Shown here: positions 29,149 to 37,994 of the stretch, piece after piece
Layout of the letters: each line of letters opens with the position of its first letter
Numbering within the stretch: position 1 is the first letter of the stretch
Assembly (NCBI GenBank): GCA_041228335.1
Contig: CP166130.1
Location: 1,884,638-1,948,637, forward strand
DNA length: 64,000 nucleotides
Reading direction: 5' to 3'
Source of the DNA: Alphaproteobacteria bacterium LSUCC0684
Lineage (GTDB): Bacteria > Pseudomonadota > Alphaproteobacteria > Puniceispirillales > UBA1172
Made by a program: the position numbers and the translations under genes
The notes under the pieces: generated by a model
The model's database searches: none
Told to the model about the DNA's origin: nothing
The model's input: the letters and a program-made list of their open reading frames with translations, nothing else

Positions 29149-30510
29149 TTAAAACTGAAATTCCGGATAAATGCGGGTCATCTCTTCCCCCCATTTGCCA
29201 TGGAAGAGCTCAAGCATGGCCTCAGCCCGGGTGGTTCCGCTTTGGGCAATGGCGTGGATCGGATCAAGGAAGCCGGTTTCATCATTTCCGGCGCTGTCCG
29301 TGATACGGCGGCGATGCAGGCCCTGGCGGGCGATATCCACCATCGATCGTGCCATCTCCCCGACATCCCTTTTGCCGAGCCGGCCTTTCAGCCCATGCCG
29401 GGCCACCGACATCCGGGCGGCGGCAACATCCACGGCCTCAAGGCCTCCGGCCAGTTCTTCCGCCGCGTCCAGCGCATCCGCATCATAGAGAAGCCCGGTC
29501 CATAATGCCGGCAGGGCACAGATCATGTTCCAGGGCCCGCCATCAGCACCGCGCATTTCCAGATACTGCTTGAGGCGGACTTCCGGAAAGGCCGTGGTCA
29601 CGTGATCTTCCCAATCCGCCATGGTGGGGAACTCGCCTTCATGGCCAGGCAGCCGCCCGGACATGAAATCCCGGAAAGAATGGCCCGCCACATCGACATA
29701 ACTGTCGCCGCGATGGAGAAAATACATCGGCACATCAAGTAGATAATCCACCCATTGTTCATAGCCGAACCCGGCATCAAAAACACAAGCCGGAATCCCG
29801 CAGCGGGCAGGATCGGTATCGGTCCAGGCTTCGGCCCGTGTCGAGAGCAGCCCCGTCGGCCTGCCCTCACGAAAGGGGGAATTGGCAAAAAGCGCCGTGG
29901 CCAGAGGCTGAAGCGCAAGAGAGACACGGAATTTCCGTGCCATGTCACGTTCAGACGCGTAATCGAGATTGACCTGAATGGTCGTCGTCCGCTGCATCAT
30001 ATCAAGGCCAAGGCTGCCCACTTTCGGCATATGGCGGCGCATGATGGCGTAGCGGCCCTTTGGCATCCACGGGATATCCTCACGTCGCCAGACCGGGTCA
30101 AACCCCACCCCCAGCATGCCAAGCCCAAGCGTGTTTGTTGCCTTGCGCATATCCTTGAGATGCCGGTTGGTCTCCTGGCAGGTCTGATGCAGGTTTTCAA
30201 GCGGCGCCCCGGAGAGCTCGAACTGCCCCCCCGGCTCAAGCGTGATCGACCCGCCATGGCTGTCCTTGAGGCCGATGATGACATCACCTTCAAGGATCGG
30301 CGTCCAGTGATGGCTTTCGGCAAGGCCGCTCAACAGCGCGCCGATGCCCTTTTCCCCTTCATAGGAAGGACGCCGGAAAGTGTCTTGGGCAAAAAGCAGC
30401 TTTTCATGCTCGGTGCCGATCCGCCATTGATCTGCCGGTGTTTCGCCGGATTCAAACCAGGCGACCAGATCTTCCTTGCCGGTGATTTGCGGTGATGGAT
30501 CATGCGCCAT
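29149..30510 (-). CDS. gshA: Glutamate-cysteine ligase (plant/alphaproteobacterial type)
   Basis: GshA joins glutamate and cysteine to gamma-glutamylcysteine, the first step of glutathione synthesis. The 453 residues match the plant-like group: RIGTEHEKLLF near the start, DSHGGSITLEPGGQFELSGAPLENLHQT (split here: ITLEPGGQFELSG), and PVWRREDIPWMPKGRYAIM in the middle. ATG 30510 is used, with an AAAGGGA site; upstream codons belong to rsmE in another frame. It overlaps the end of rsmE by 11 bp. ChaC, a glutathione-degrading enzyme, is encoded at 56.9 kb. gshB is not in the window. Confidence 0.94.
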   Translation of the reverse strand: MAHDPSPQITGKEDLVAWFESGETPADQWRIGTEHEKLLFAQDTFRRPSYEGEKGIGALLSGLAESHHWTPILEGDVIIGLKDSHGGSITLEPGGQFELSGAPLENLHQTCQETNRHLKDMRKATNTLGLGMLGVGFDPVWRREDIPWMPKGRYAIMRRHMPKVGSLGLDMMQRTTTIQVNLDYASERDMARKFRVSLALQPLATALFANSPFREGRPTGLLSTRAEAWTDTDPARCGIPACVFDAGFGYEQWVDYLLDVPMYFLHRGDSYVDVAGHSFRDFMSGRLPGHEGEFPTMADWEDHVTTAFPEVRLKQYLEMRGADGGPWNMICALPALWTGLLYDADALDAAEELAGGLEAVDVAAARMSVARHGLKGRLGKRDVGEMARSMVDIARQGLHRRRITDSAGNDETGFLDPIHAIAQSGTTRAEAMLELFHGKWGEEMTRIYPEFQF

Positions 30511-31258
30511 GTTGATTCCCTTTCCATTCGCCAGCCACCGCCTGCCAGATGGCCAACGCCGCCACCATCGCGGTATCCGCGCGCAACACATTCTGCCCGA
30601 GCGACACGGCAACAGCACCAGGCATGGCAGAAAGACGTGCTCGCTCAACCGGCGAGAACCCGCCTTCCGGGCCAATGACGATCGCCGCCGCCCCCTTGAG
30701 CCCGGCCACCTTCTCGGCCATGGCATGCCCGGGTATACCGGCTGAGCTTTCGTCACAGAAAATGATATGACGCATCCCGGGCCATTCATCAAGCAATCTC
30801 TCAAGCGGAATCGGCTCGCGCACATCCACCAGCGTTGTCCGGCCGGTCTGCTCGACCGCTTCGATCGTGTTGGCCCGCATTCGGCTGGTGTTGACGCGGG
30901 TCATCTGGGTATGGGCAGTGATCACCGGCTGCAGGATCCCGACCCCGAGTTCAGCCGCCTTTTCGGCCAGATAATCGATACGCGCCTTCTTGATCGGGGC
31001 AAATATGAGCATCAGATCAGGCGCCTTGTCCTGCGCGCGGGTCTGCTCCCGCGGCGTCAGCACGGCCTGCTTGCGTCCCGCCTCGGTGATCTCGGCCAGC
31101 CATTCGCCATCGCGGCCGTTGAAAAGGCGCACCTTATCCCCCGCCCCGAGCCGGAGAACCTGCAACAGATAATGCGCCTGATCATGCGATACGATCAGGT
31201 CGGCATCAGATTTCAGATCATCGGGGACAAAAAGACGATGTCGTGCACGGGTATTCAT
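30500..31258 (-). CDS. rsmE: 16S rRNA m3U1498 methyltransferase RsmE
   Basis: RsmE methylates U1498 of 16S rRNA using SAM. The 252 residues have an N-terminal PUA-like domain (RHRLFVPDDL onward) and a SPOUT C-terminal domain with the knot motif IVIGPEGGFSPVE and VSLGQNVLRADTA. The start at ATG 31258 follows a GGAGAAAG site; the open frame to 31312 adds residues foreign to the family. The gene overlaps gshA by 11 bp and is divergent from ubiA, with a 123-bp spacer. Confidence 0.95.
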   Translation of the reverse strand: MNTRARHRLFVPDDLKSDADLIVSHDQAHYLLQVLRLGAGDKVRLFNGRDGEWLAEITEAGRKQAVLTPREQTRAQDKAPDLMLIFAPIKKARIDYLAEKAAELGVGILQPVITAHTQMTRVNTSRMRANTIEAVEQTGRTTLVDVREPIPLERLLDEWPGMRHIIFCDESSAGIPGHAMAEKVAGLKGAAAIVIGPEGGFSPVERARLSAMPGAVAVSLGQNVLRADTAMVAALAIWQAVAGEWKGNQHGA

Positions 31259-31381
31259 TCTTTCTCCATACTCCCCGGGGGTAACCTTCGCAAGGCAAAA
31301 ACCCGATGCCATGCCCCTGCATAAATCCCGCGAGGATCAGGAGGCTTGCAAGCTTGCGGTCAACACGGTATCGCTTGGGGC

Positions 31382-32323
31382 ATGGCAGACACATCCAACA
31401 CCGACCTTGATGATATCGGCCTTGATGGTATCTGGGCTGCCCTGCCGGTGCGCTGGCATCCTTTTGTCACCCTGGCCCGGCTTGACCGTCCCATCGGCTG
31501 GTGGCTTTTGCTGCTGCCGGGATGGCAGGCCATCCTTATCGCCGGCACGCTCCAGCAGAAAGAATTTCTTCACCTTCTCTTCCTGATGCTGCTCTTCCTC
31601 ATCGGGGCCGTGGTGATGCGGGGGGCGGGATGCGTCATCAATGACTGGTGGGATCGTGATCTTGATAAATCCGTTGAACGCACGCGCAACCGGCCTCTTG
31701 CTTCGGGGCAGGTATCGATGCGCGGGGCGCTGATCTTTCTTGCCGGTCTCGCCTCCATCGGCGCGGGCGTCCTTTTCCTCCTGCCCCGTGAAGCGATCAT
31801 CACCGGCCTGTTCTCGCTCCCGTTGATTGTTGTCTACCCATTGGCCAAGCGGGTGATGGGGCTGCCGCAACTGGCCCTGAGCCTGACGTTCAGCTGGGGC
31901 GCGCTGCTTGGCTGGGCGGCGGTGGGTACATGGCCGGGCTGGGAAGCCGGGCTTCTTTACATCGCCTCGGCCTTCTGGGTTTTCGGCTATGATACCATCT
32001 ACGCGGTGCAGGACATGGCCGATGACACAAAACTGGGGATAGGTTCCTCTGCCCTGACGCTCGGCGGGATGGTCCGGCCCGTGGTGGCCTTCGTCTACGG
32101 AGCAATGATCCTCTTGCTGCTGACGCTCGGCGCCCTGATCGACGCCGGCTGGGGATGGATGGCCGGCGTCGCGATCGCAGCGATCCATTGCCGCTGGCAG
32201 ATCTCAAGGCTCGACCCTGAAAACCCCGGCCTCGCGGGGCGGATTTTCAGATCAAATCGTGATACGGGCCTGATACTGACCGGGGCGGCGCTGGCTTTCT
32301 ATATCGAACGAACCCTGCTCTAG
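31382..32323 (+). CDS. ubiA: 4-hydroxybenzoate polyprenyltransferase UbiA
   Basis: UbiA prenylates 4-hydroxybenzoate in ubiquinone synthesis. The 313 residues form about eight membrane helices. The two Asp-rich motifs are NDWWDRDLDKSVERTRNRP and YDTIYAVQDMADDTKLGI. LARLDRPIGWWLLLLPGWQ marks the N-terminus. The start is uncertain: ATG 31382 fits the family, while TTG 31346 has AGGAGG only one base before it. Together with coq7 at 59.8 kb it supports a ubiquinone-based aerobic respiratory chain. Confidence 0.93.
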   Translation: MADTSNTDLDDIGLDGIWAALPVRWHPFVTLARLDRPIGWWLLLLPGWQAILIAGTLQQKEFLHLLFLMLLFLIGAVVMRGAGCVINDWWDRDLDKSVERTRNRPLASGQVSMRGALIFLAGLASIGAGVLFLLPREAIITGLFSLPLIVVYPLAKRVMGLPQLALSLTFSWGALLGWAAVGTWPGWEAGLLYIASAFWVFGYDTIYAVQDMADDTKLGIGSSALTLGGMVRPVVAFVYGAMILLLLTLGALIDAGWGWMAGVAIAAIHCRWQISRLDPENPGLAGRIFRSNRDTGLILTGAALAFYIERTLL

Positions 32324-32357
32324 GCATCATCTTAAATGATCCATGGATCAATTCCCA

Positions 32358-33158
32358 TCAGAGATAGGTCTGGGCATTTTCAGCCGTCGCCGGCACCTGC
32401 TGCCATGGCCCTTCGGGCATTGAAATCGAACTTTCGGCAAGCGTCCTTGCCACTTCTTCCCGGGCCGGGCGTTCCTCTCGCATGCGCATGATCCAGGCAT
32501 CCAGATCATCCCCGCCTGAGTTGCGTTTCATGACCTCTGCCAGCATCGCCGCCTCGTTCATGTCTTCAAACCTGCGGCCGGTTGCGGGGATATCGGCATG
32601 GGCGACGGGGCCATGCTTTCCGTCAATCAGCCCTGCCCGTGACTGATAGCCGTAAACAGGGGCAGCAAAGACCGGATCATCACCATCCGCCCGCGGGCCG
32701 TGATCGACCTGCCCGGGATCAAGGCAGATGAAATCATAGGCAATGCCGAGCGCTTCGGTATCATGCATATGGCGGAGCTGCACCGGGTCAAGCCAGGCGA
32801 CATTGAGCCGAACCCGCGTGCCGGGAGACGGGCAGGCGGTGGCCGGCACCGCCCCGTAATAGGAGATCGCCGCGGCAAAGACGATATCGCAATCCTTGAG
32901 AATGCAGGCCGTGACCGGAATGAGGGCATCGGTACCGAATTTACGGCGCAACTGAAGCGGCGCCCGGTTCGACCCCACCGAAAGGACGGGAATCCGGCCG
33001 TTGAGATGATCGGCGGTGATCCCTTCTGCCGCAAGTCGGGGCAGCCCTTCCCGCATGAAGAAATCCCCCTCCGGCGCCGGATACGGGTACAGTTTGGCCT
33101 GGGACAACGGGGCAATCGTACCATCAATATGGTCTGGAAACCACTGGTCTGGCAGCAA
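32358..33158 (-). CDS. Conserved hypothetical protein, possible gamma-glutamylcyclotransferase-like fold
   Basis: The 266-residue protein was not recognised with certainty. Around 60-68 it has LSVGSNRAPLQL, which resembles the YGSN..P.Q entry of the GGCT/AIG2 fold. This is followed by a segment around 95-115 (FAAAISYYGAVPATACPSPG) like the FNG...G.AA.I.PAPG run, then VAWLDPVQLRHMHDTEAL with a Glu where these enzymes have their acid residue. The C-terminal 80 residues are unfamiliar and charged. It lies 2 bp after argC on the same strand, so translation is probably coupled. The enzymatic role is inference. Confidence 0.6.
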   Translation of the reverse strand: MLPDQWFPDHIDGTIAPLSQAKLYPYPAPEGDFFMREGLPRLAAEGITADHLNGRIPVLSVGSNRAPLQLRRKFGTDALIPVTACILKDCDIVFAAAISYYGAVPATACPSPGTRVRLNVAWLDPVQLRHMHDTEALGIAYDFICLDPGQVDHGPRADGDDPVFAAPVYGYQSRAGLIDGKHGPVAHADIPATGRRFEDMNEAAMLAEVMKRNSGGDDLDAWIMRMREERPAREEVARTLAESSISMPEGPWQQVPATAENAQTYL

Positions 33159-33160
33159 GA

Positions 33161-34132
33161 TCAGGCCTCCGGCGCTGTCATCAGCCCGGCCGTCTCGTCA
33201 AGGCCGAGGCAGAGGTTGAGATTCTGCACCGCCGCGCCGGATGCGCCTTTGCCGAGATTATCAAGCCGGGCAGCGCAAAGATACTGGCCGGGCTCACCGG
33301 ACGTGCCTTCATGGCCGAAAATGAATATCTCAAGCCGGTTTGTTCCCCGGAGCGCGTCGGCGGCAAGATATCCCTTGTCCGTCAGGCCCAGAGAAGAGAA
33401 AGGCGCATGGACATCGATGAAGGTCTCGCCCTCATAGTGCGCGGCATAAATCGCGTGAAGATCCGCCGCGCTGGTGCCGCCTTTCAGCTGATCGGCGGCG
33501 AGCGGAAGTTCAACCAGCATGCCGCAGGGGAAATTCCCGACCATCGGCATGAACAGAGGTTTGCGCAAAAGCCCGGCGTGATGCATCACTTCGGGGATAT
33601 GTTTATGGGCAAGATCAAGCGCATAGCCGAAATGTTTCGGCCCGGCATCTTTCTCCATATACTCGATCAGGGCCTTGCCACCGCCGGTATAGCCGCTGAC
33701 AGCCGGGATCGACAGCACCTGATCCGGATCAAGCACACCTGCATCGATGAGCGGCCGCAGAAGCGCGATCATCGCCGTCGCATAGCAGCCGACATTGGCA
33801 ATCCGCCTCGCGGAGCTGATACGTTCACGCTGGCCGGGGGCAAGTTCAGGGAAGCCATAGACCCAGCCTTCGGCCACGCGATGCGCCGTTGATGCATCGA
33901 TGATGGTGCAGTCAAGTCCTTCGGCCAGATCAACCGCCTCGATGGCGGCGTCATCGGGCAGGCAGAGAATGACGGCATCAGCCGCCGCCATCGCCTCCCG
34001 GCGGGCAGATCTGTCCTTGCGCCTTGCATCGTCAAGACGGATGAGACGGATCTCGTCCCGGGCCTGAAGTCTGGCATGGACCTGCAATCCCGTCGTCCCC
34101 GCCTCGCCATCGATGAAAACCTGATAAGTCAT
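33161..34132 (-). CDS. argC: N-acetyl-gamma-glutamyl-phosphate reductase (ArgC type 2)
   Basis: ArgC reduces N-acetylglutamyl phosphate to the semialdehyde in arginine synthesis. The 323 residues are of the shorter type 2 class: the NADP-binding loop is GEAGTTG (9-15), and the active-site cysteine is Cys116 in NVGCYATA. SGYTGGGKALIEYME and HKHIPEVMHHAGL are also typical. It is divergent from pmbA and directly upstream of the unknown gene at 32358. No other arg gene is in the window. Confidence 0.96.
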   Translation of the reverse strand: MTYQVFIDGEAGTTGLQVHARLQARDEIRLIRLDDARRKDRSARREAMAAADAVILCLPDDAAIEAVDLAEGLDCTIIDASTAHRVAEGWVYGFPELAPGQRERISSARRIANVGCYATAMIALLRPLIDAGVLDPDQVLSIPAVSGYTGGGKALIEYMEKDAGPKHFGYALDLAHKHIPEVMHHAGLLRKPLFMPMVGNFPCGMLVELPLAADQLKGGTSAADLHAIYAAHYEGETFIDVHAPFSSLGLTDKGYLAADALRGTNRLEIFIFGHEGTSGEPGQYLCAARLDNLGKGASGAAVQNLNLCLGLDETAGLMTAPEA

Positions 34133-34246
34133 TCTAGGAGTTTTACTCCCGCCCCCGGGCAGCGGGCAAACGGTTTTTTTGCCCCGGACGCATCTTTTCC
34201 CGTGGTTGAGGTTGTACTTTGCCGCTCAAAACGCTATGTGAAAATC

Positions 34247-35584
34247 ATGTCTGATACATTACCAAAATTAATGGATATGCTGCTCGACCGGGCGCAGAAG
34301 GCTGGCGCTGATGCGGCTGATGCGGTGGTTGCGGGCGGCTTTGGTCATTCGGTTTCGGTCCGGCTTGGCGAAGTGGAATCGATAGAACGGTCCGAAGATC
34401 ATGATATCGGCCTCAGGGTTTTTGTCGGCCGCCGCAATGCGAGCATCTCGACCAGTCGTCTCGACGAAGACAGCATTGCCGGTCTCGCGCAACGTGCGGT
34501 TGCCATGGCCCGATGCGCCCCCGAAGATCCCTATGCCGGTCTTGCCGATAAAGATCAGCTGGCCACCCGGATACCTGATCTCGATATCTGCGATCCAGAT
34601 GAGCCGGATGCCGAAACCCTCAAGGCCGCCGCCCTCGAAGCCGAGGATACGGCAAGGGCCGTGCCCGGTATTTCCAATTCCGAAGGCGGCAGCGCGTCCC
34701 ATGGCATGGTTGATGTCATGATAGCAACCTCGACCGGTTTCTCCGGGCGATACCAGCGCAGCACAAACGGCATTTCCGCCATGGTTCTGGCTGAAAAAAA
34801 CGGCGTGATGGAACGTGATTACGATTACACCGCCGCGGTCTGGCGGGAGGATCTCGAATCTCCGGCCACCATTGGCCGCCGTGCCGCCGAACGCACCCTC
34901 AGCCGCATTGGCGCAACCAGGCCGCCAACCGGCAGTTATCCGGTGATCTATGATGCCCGGGTGTCACGCTCAATCGCAGGCCATGTGGCATCCGCGATCA
35001 ATGGCAGCGCCATCGCCCGCGGCACCAGTTTCCTCAAAGACAGGATGCAAGGGGTGATTGCCGCAAGCGGTGTCACGCTGGTGGATGATCCGCTCCGCCC
35101 CCGCGGCATGGGGTCATCCCCTTTTGATGGCGAAGGTCTGGCGCGGCGACGGCGGGTGATGGTGGAAGGAGGCGTCCTCAAAGGCTGGTTTCTCGATCTT
35201 GCCGCGGCACGTCAGCTCGGGCTTGAGCCGACAGGAAATGCCGGACGCGGGGTGGGCAGCCCCCCCGCACCCGGCCCGTCCAACTGGATCATGGAGCCAG
35301 GTGAGATCAGCCGGGATGAGCTTATCGCCGGGGTTAAAGAAGGGTTTCTCGTCACCGAGATGATCGGGTCTTCCGTCAGCCTCATTACCGGGGATTACAG
35401 CCGTGGTGCTGCCGGTTTCTGGATCAGGGACGGCAAGATCAGCCATCCGGTCACCGAAGCGACCATCGCCGGCAATCTCAAGGATATGCTCATGCATATC
35501 ACCCTTGCCGATGATCTGGACCTGACCAAATCCACCGCCGCGCCGAGCCTCCGTATCGATGGCATGACCGTGGCAGGAGCCTGA
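34247..35584 (+). CDS. pmbA: TldE/PmbA metalloprotease subunit
   Basis: PmbA (TldE) is the non-catalytic partner of TldD. The 445 residues follow the family layout but lack HExxxH, as expected. Typical parts are RLGEVESIERSEDHDIGLRVFVG (about 41-63, with SIERSEDHDIGLRVF), a SNSEGGSASHG segment, the GTSFLKDRMQG loop and the C-terminal SLITGDYSRGAAGFWIRDG. ATG 34247 is used; the upstream extension overlaps argC and is not family-like. It is followed 4 bp later by the phosphatase gene. Confidence 0.94.
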   Translation: MSDTLPKLMDMLLDRAQKAGADAADAVVAGGFGHSVSVRLGEVESIERSEDHDIGLRVFVGRRNASISTSRLDEDSIAGLAQRAVAMARCAPEDPYAGLADKDQLATRIPDLDICDPDEPDAETLKAAALEAEDTARAVPGISNSEGGSASHGMVDVMIATSTGFSGRYQRSTNGISAMVLAEKNGVMERDYDYTAAVWREDLESPATIGRRAAERTLSRIGATRPPTGSYPVIYDARVSRSIAGHVASAINGSAIARGTSFLKDRMQGVIAASGVTLVDDPLRPRGMGSSPFDGEGLARRRRVMVEGGVLKGWFLDLAAARQLGLEPTGNAGRGVGSPPAPGPSNWIMEPGEISRDELIAGVKEGFLVTEMIGSSVSLITGDYSRGAAGFWIRDGKISHPVTEATIAGNLKDMLMHITLADDLDLTKSTAAPSLRIDGMTVAGA

Positions 35585-35588
35585 CCCA

Positions 35589-36239
35589 ATGACGGCCCAG
35601 CATCCACGCCGCGGTCTTAGGGACTGGCTGGATCTGATGCTGAAAGATCACGGGTTTCTGCGTCTGTGGTGGCATAACCTTGATGAATTCCGCCCCGGCA
35701 TATGGCGCAGCAATCAGCCCACCCCCGGCCGGGTAAAGGTGGCGGCGGCGCAAGGAATAAAGACCATCATCAACCTCAGGGGGCCCCGCAGCGATGGTGG
35801 CTGGCGGCTGGAAAAAGAGGCCTGTGATGCCGCTGGTATCACGCTCGTAGATTTCACCATCCGGTCCCGCGCCGTGCCTGATCGTGAAACTGTGCTGGCC
35901 GCGCGTGAGCTGTTTCAGTCCGTGGAATACCCGATCCTGATGCATTGCAAATCCGGGGCTGATCGTGCCGGGATCATGTCCGCCCTCTATCTCTTGCTGA
36001 TGGAAGACGCTGACCCCGCGACGGCGGCGGAGATGCTGTCCTTAAGATATCTGCATGTCCGGCAGGCCAAGACAGGGCTTCTCGATGCGTTTGTTGCGGC
36101 CTATGCACCTGCCGCTGCCAGCGGCACCTCTTTTCTTGACTGGGCAAGACATGACCTTGATCCTGAGGCCATTGCAGCAAATTTCCATTCCTCGACATGG
36201 GCCGAACGTCTTGTTGATCAGCTGCTCAGGCGGGAGTAG
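35589..36239 (+). CDS. Tyrosine/dual-specificity phosphatase-like protein
   Basis: The 216 residues carry the Cx5R phosphatase loop HCKSGADRAG with Cys120 and Arg126. An upstream GIKTIINLRGPR strand-turn is typical of bacterial dual-specificity (DSP/PTEN-like) phosphatases. The likely general-acid Asp is not obvious. The C-terminus (DWARHDLDPEAIAANFHSS) is family-specific. No signal peptide is seen, so it should be cytoplasmic. It sits 4 bp after pmbA and next to envelope genes on the opposite strand; a link to lipid or polysaccharide phosphate metabolism is possible. The stop abuts the stop of the convergent ABC transporter. Confidence 0.8.
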   Translation: MTAQHPRRGLRDWLDLMLKDHGFLRLWWHNLDEFRPGIWRSNQPTPGRVKVAAAQGIKTIINLRGPRSDGGWRLEKEACDAAGITLVDFTIRSRAVPDRETVLAARELFQSVEYPILMHCKSGADRAGIMSALYLLLMEDADPATAAEMLSLRYLHVRQAKTGLLDAFVAAYAPAAASGTSFLDWARHDLDPEAIAANFHSSTWAERLVDQLLRRE

Positions 36240-37994
36240 CTATTCCGTGAAATGCTGGAGCGCGCAGAGCCGGGCGTAAAGACCATCCTGACGGATGAGT
36301 TCGGCATGGGTTCCGGTTTCCACGATCCGTCCCTTTTCCATGACCAGAATCCGGTCGGCTTTCTGGACGGTGGCAAGACGATGCGCCACCACCAGGGTTG
36401 TCCGGCCCCGGGCCAGCCCCTCCAGCGCCTCCTGAATCTGGCTTTCTGCCTCGGCATCAAGGGCACTTGTCGCCTCATCCAGCAGCAGCACCGGCGCATC
36501 CTTCAGGATGGCCCGGGCAATGGCAATGCGTTGCCGCTGGCCGCCGGAAAGGCGTCCGCCGCCCTCACCCACCACCGTATCATACCCCTGGGGCTGGTTG
36601 CGGATGAAGGTATCGGCCGCCGCCGCCCTCGCGGCATCTTCCACGGCCGCATCATCGGCATCCAGCCGACCAAGGCGGATATTGTTGCGGATCGTGTCAT
36701 TGAACAGGACCTGATCCTGCCCGACCAGCGCGATGGCAGCCCTCACGTCCTCAAGCCGTGTTGCCGAAACAGGCTGGCCATCAATGGTGATCTCACCGGC
36801 TGAACAATCATAAAACCGGGGCAGGAGATTGATGACGGTTGTCTTGCCGGCACCGCTTGGCCCGACCAGCGCCACCACCTCACCGGGGCGGGCGGTGAAA
36901 CTCACCTCGTCAACGGCAACGGTATCGCCGTAGCGGAAGGAAACCCTGTCAAAGACAACGTCCCCCTTCGGGGCGGGCAGCGGCAGGGCTTGCGCCGGGC
37001 TGGCAATCGCCGGGGTGATATCGAGCAGTGCGAAAATACGGCTGGCCGCGGCCACGGCTTCCTGCACCACGGCGTTCAGCGTCCCCAGCCCGCGGATCGG
37101 CTGGACCAGCATCAGGAGGGCCGTGATGAACCCGGCCACATCACCGACCTGCATGTCGCCATTGGCCACGCGCCAGCCGGCAAGGGCGATCACCCCCGCA
37201 ACGGCAACGCCGCCCAGGACTTCAAGAATAGGATCAATCCGCGCCCGTCCGAGCGCCAGCTGAAACAGTTTCTCAAAGAGATCGTCAAAGGCAATCGATA
37301 CCCGCCGTTTTTCGTGATCTTCCAGCGAATAGGCCCGCACCATCCTGCTTCCCTGGAGGGTTTCGTTCATCAGCGCGGTGACATCCGCCATATGTTCCTG
37401 CAGCGCCCCTGTCTGCCTGCGCTGGCGACGCCCGATGGAAAGGATCGGCTGCATGGCTAGCGGATAGACAAGAAGCACCACCACCGTCAGCAGCCAGTCA
37501 AACCAGATCATCATGCCGATCATGGCCACGATCATCAGCGTATCGCGCACAAGATTGTTGGCCAGACGCGTCAGGGCTTCGCGGATGACCAGAATATCGT
37601 TCATCACGCGGCTGACATATTCCCCGACAGGCGCCGCCTGTATCAGGGCCAGGTCAGCGCCGATCAGATGCGCGGCCATCTTTTTCTGGATCGATGTGGT
37701 GATCCGGAGCGCAAGTCTCGTCACCTGCCGGACCTGAAAATACATCGCCAGCCCTTTGATGAGGGTAATCGCGATGATCAGGGGAGGGATCTGCCAGATC
37801 AGGTCGGGATCGGCAGCGCCGAGCCCGTCAAACACATGGCGGATCAGCGCCGGATAGGCCGAAGCCGTCGCCGACACCACCGCCATAAGGATGAGCGCCA
37901 CCACAAGCGCCTTTAAGTGGGGACGTACCCAGTCACGCCACAAGCGCGAGAGAACGGGGCCCGTGGCGGCGGCTTGATGCGATGCAATCGTCAT
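36240..37994 (-). CDS. MsbA-like lipid exporter ABC transporter (fused TMD-NBD)
   Basis: The 584-residue half-transporter has six membrane helices (about 30-300) and a nucleotide-binding domain. The domain shows Walker A GPSGAGKTT, the Q-loop region ALVGQDQVLFNDTI, the signature LSGGQRQRIAIARA and Walker B VLLLDEATSALD. The NBD pattern and the neighbouring LPS genes support a lipid A flippase (MsbA) role. The exact substrate remains inferred, since many alphaproteobacteria have several such exporters. Its start overlaps the stop of the GT9 gene by 4 bp (ATGA). Confidence 0.88.
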   Translation of the reverse strand: MTIASHQAAATGPVLSRLWRDWVRPHLKALVVALILMAVVSATASAYPALIRHVFDGLGAADPDLIWQIPPLIIAITLIKGLAMYFQVRQVTRLALRITTSIQKKMAAHLIGADLALIQAAPVGEYVSRVMNDILVIREALTRLANNLVRDTLMIVAMIGMMIWFDWLLTVVVLLVYPLAMQPILSIGRRQRRQTGALQEHMADVTALMNETLQGSRMVRAYSLEDHEKRRVSIAFDDLFEKLFQLALGRARIDPILEVLGGVAVAGVIALAGWRVANGDMQVGDVAGFITALLMLVQPIRGLGTLNAVVQEAVAAASRIFALLDITPAIASPAQALPLPAPKGDVVFDRVSFRYGDTVAVDEVSFTARPGEVVALVGPSGAGKTTVINLLPRFYDCSAGEITIDGQPVSATRLEDVRAAIALVGQDQVLFNDTIRNNIRLGRLDADDAAVEDAARAAAADTFIRNQPQGYDTVVGEGGGRLSGGQRQRIAIARAILKDAPVLLLDEATSALDAEAESQIQEALEGLARGRTTLVVAHRLATVQKADRILVMEKGRIVETGTHAELIRQDGLYARLCALQHFTE

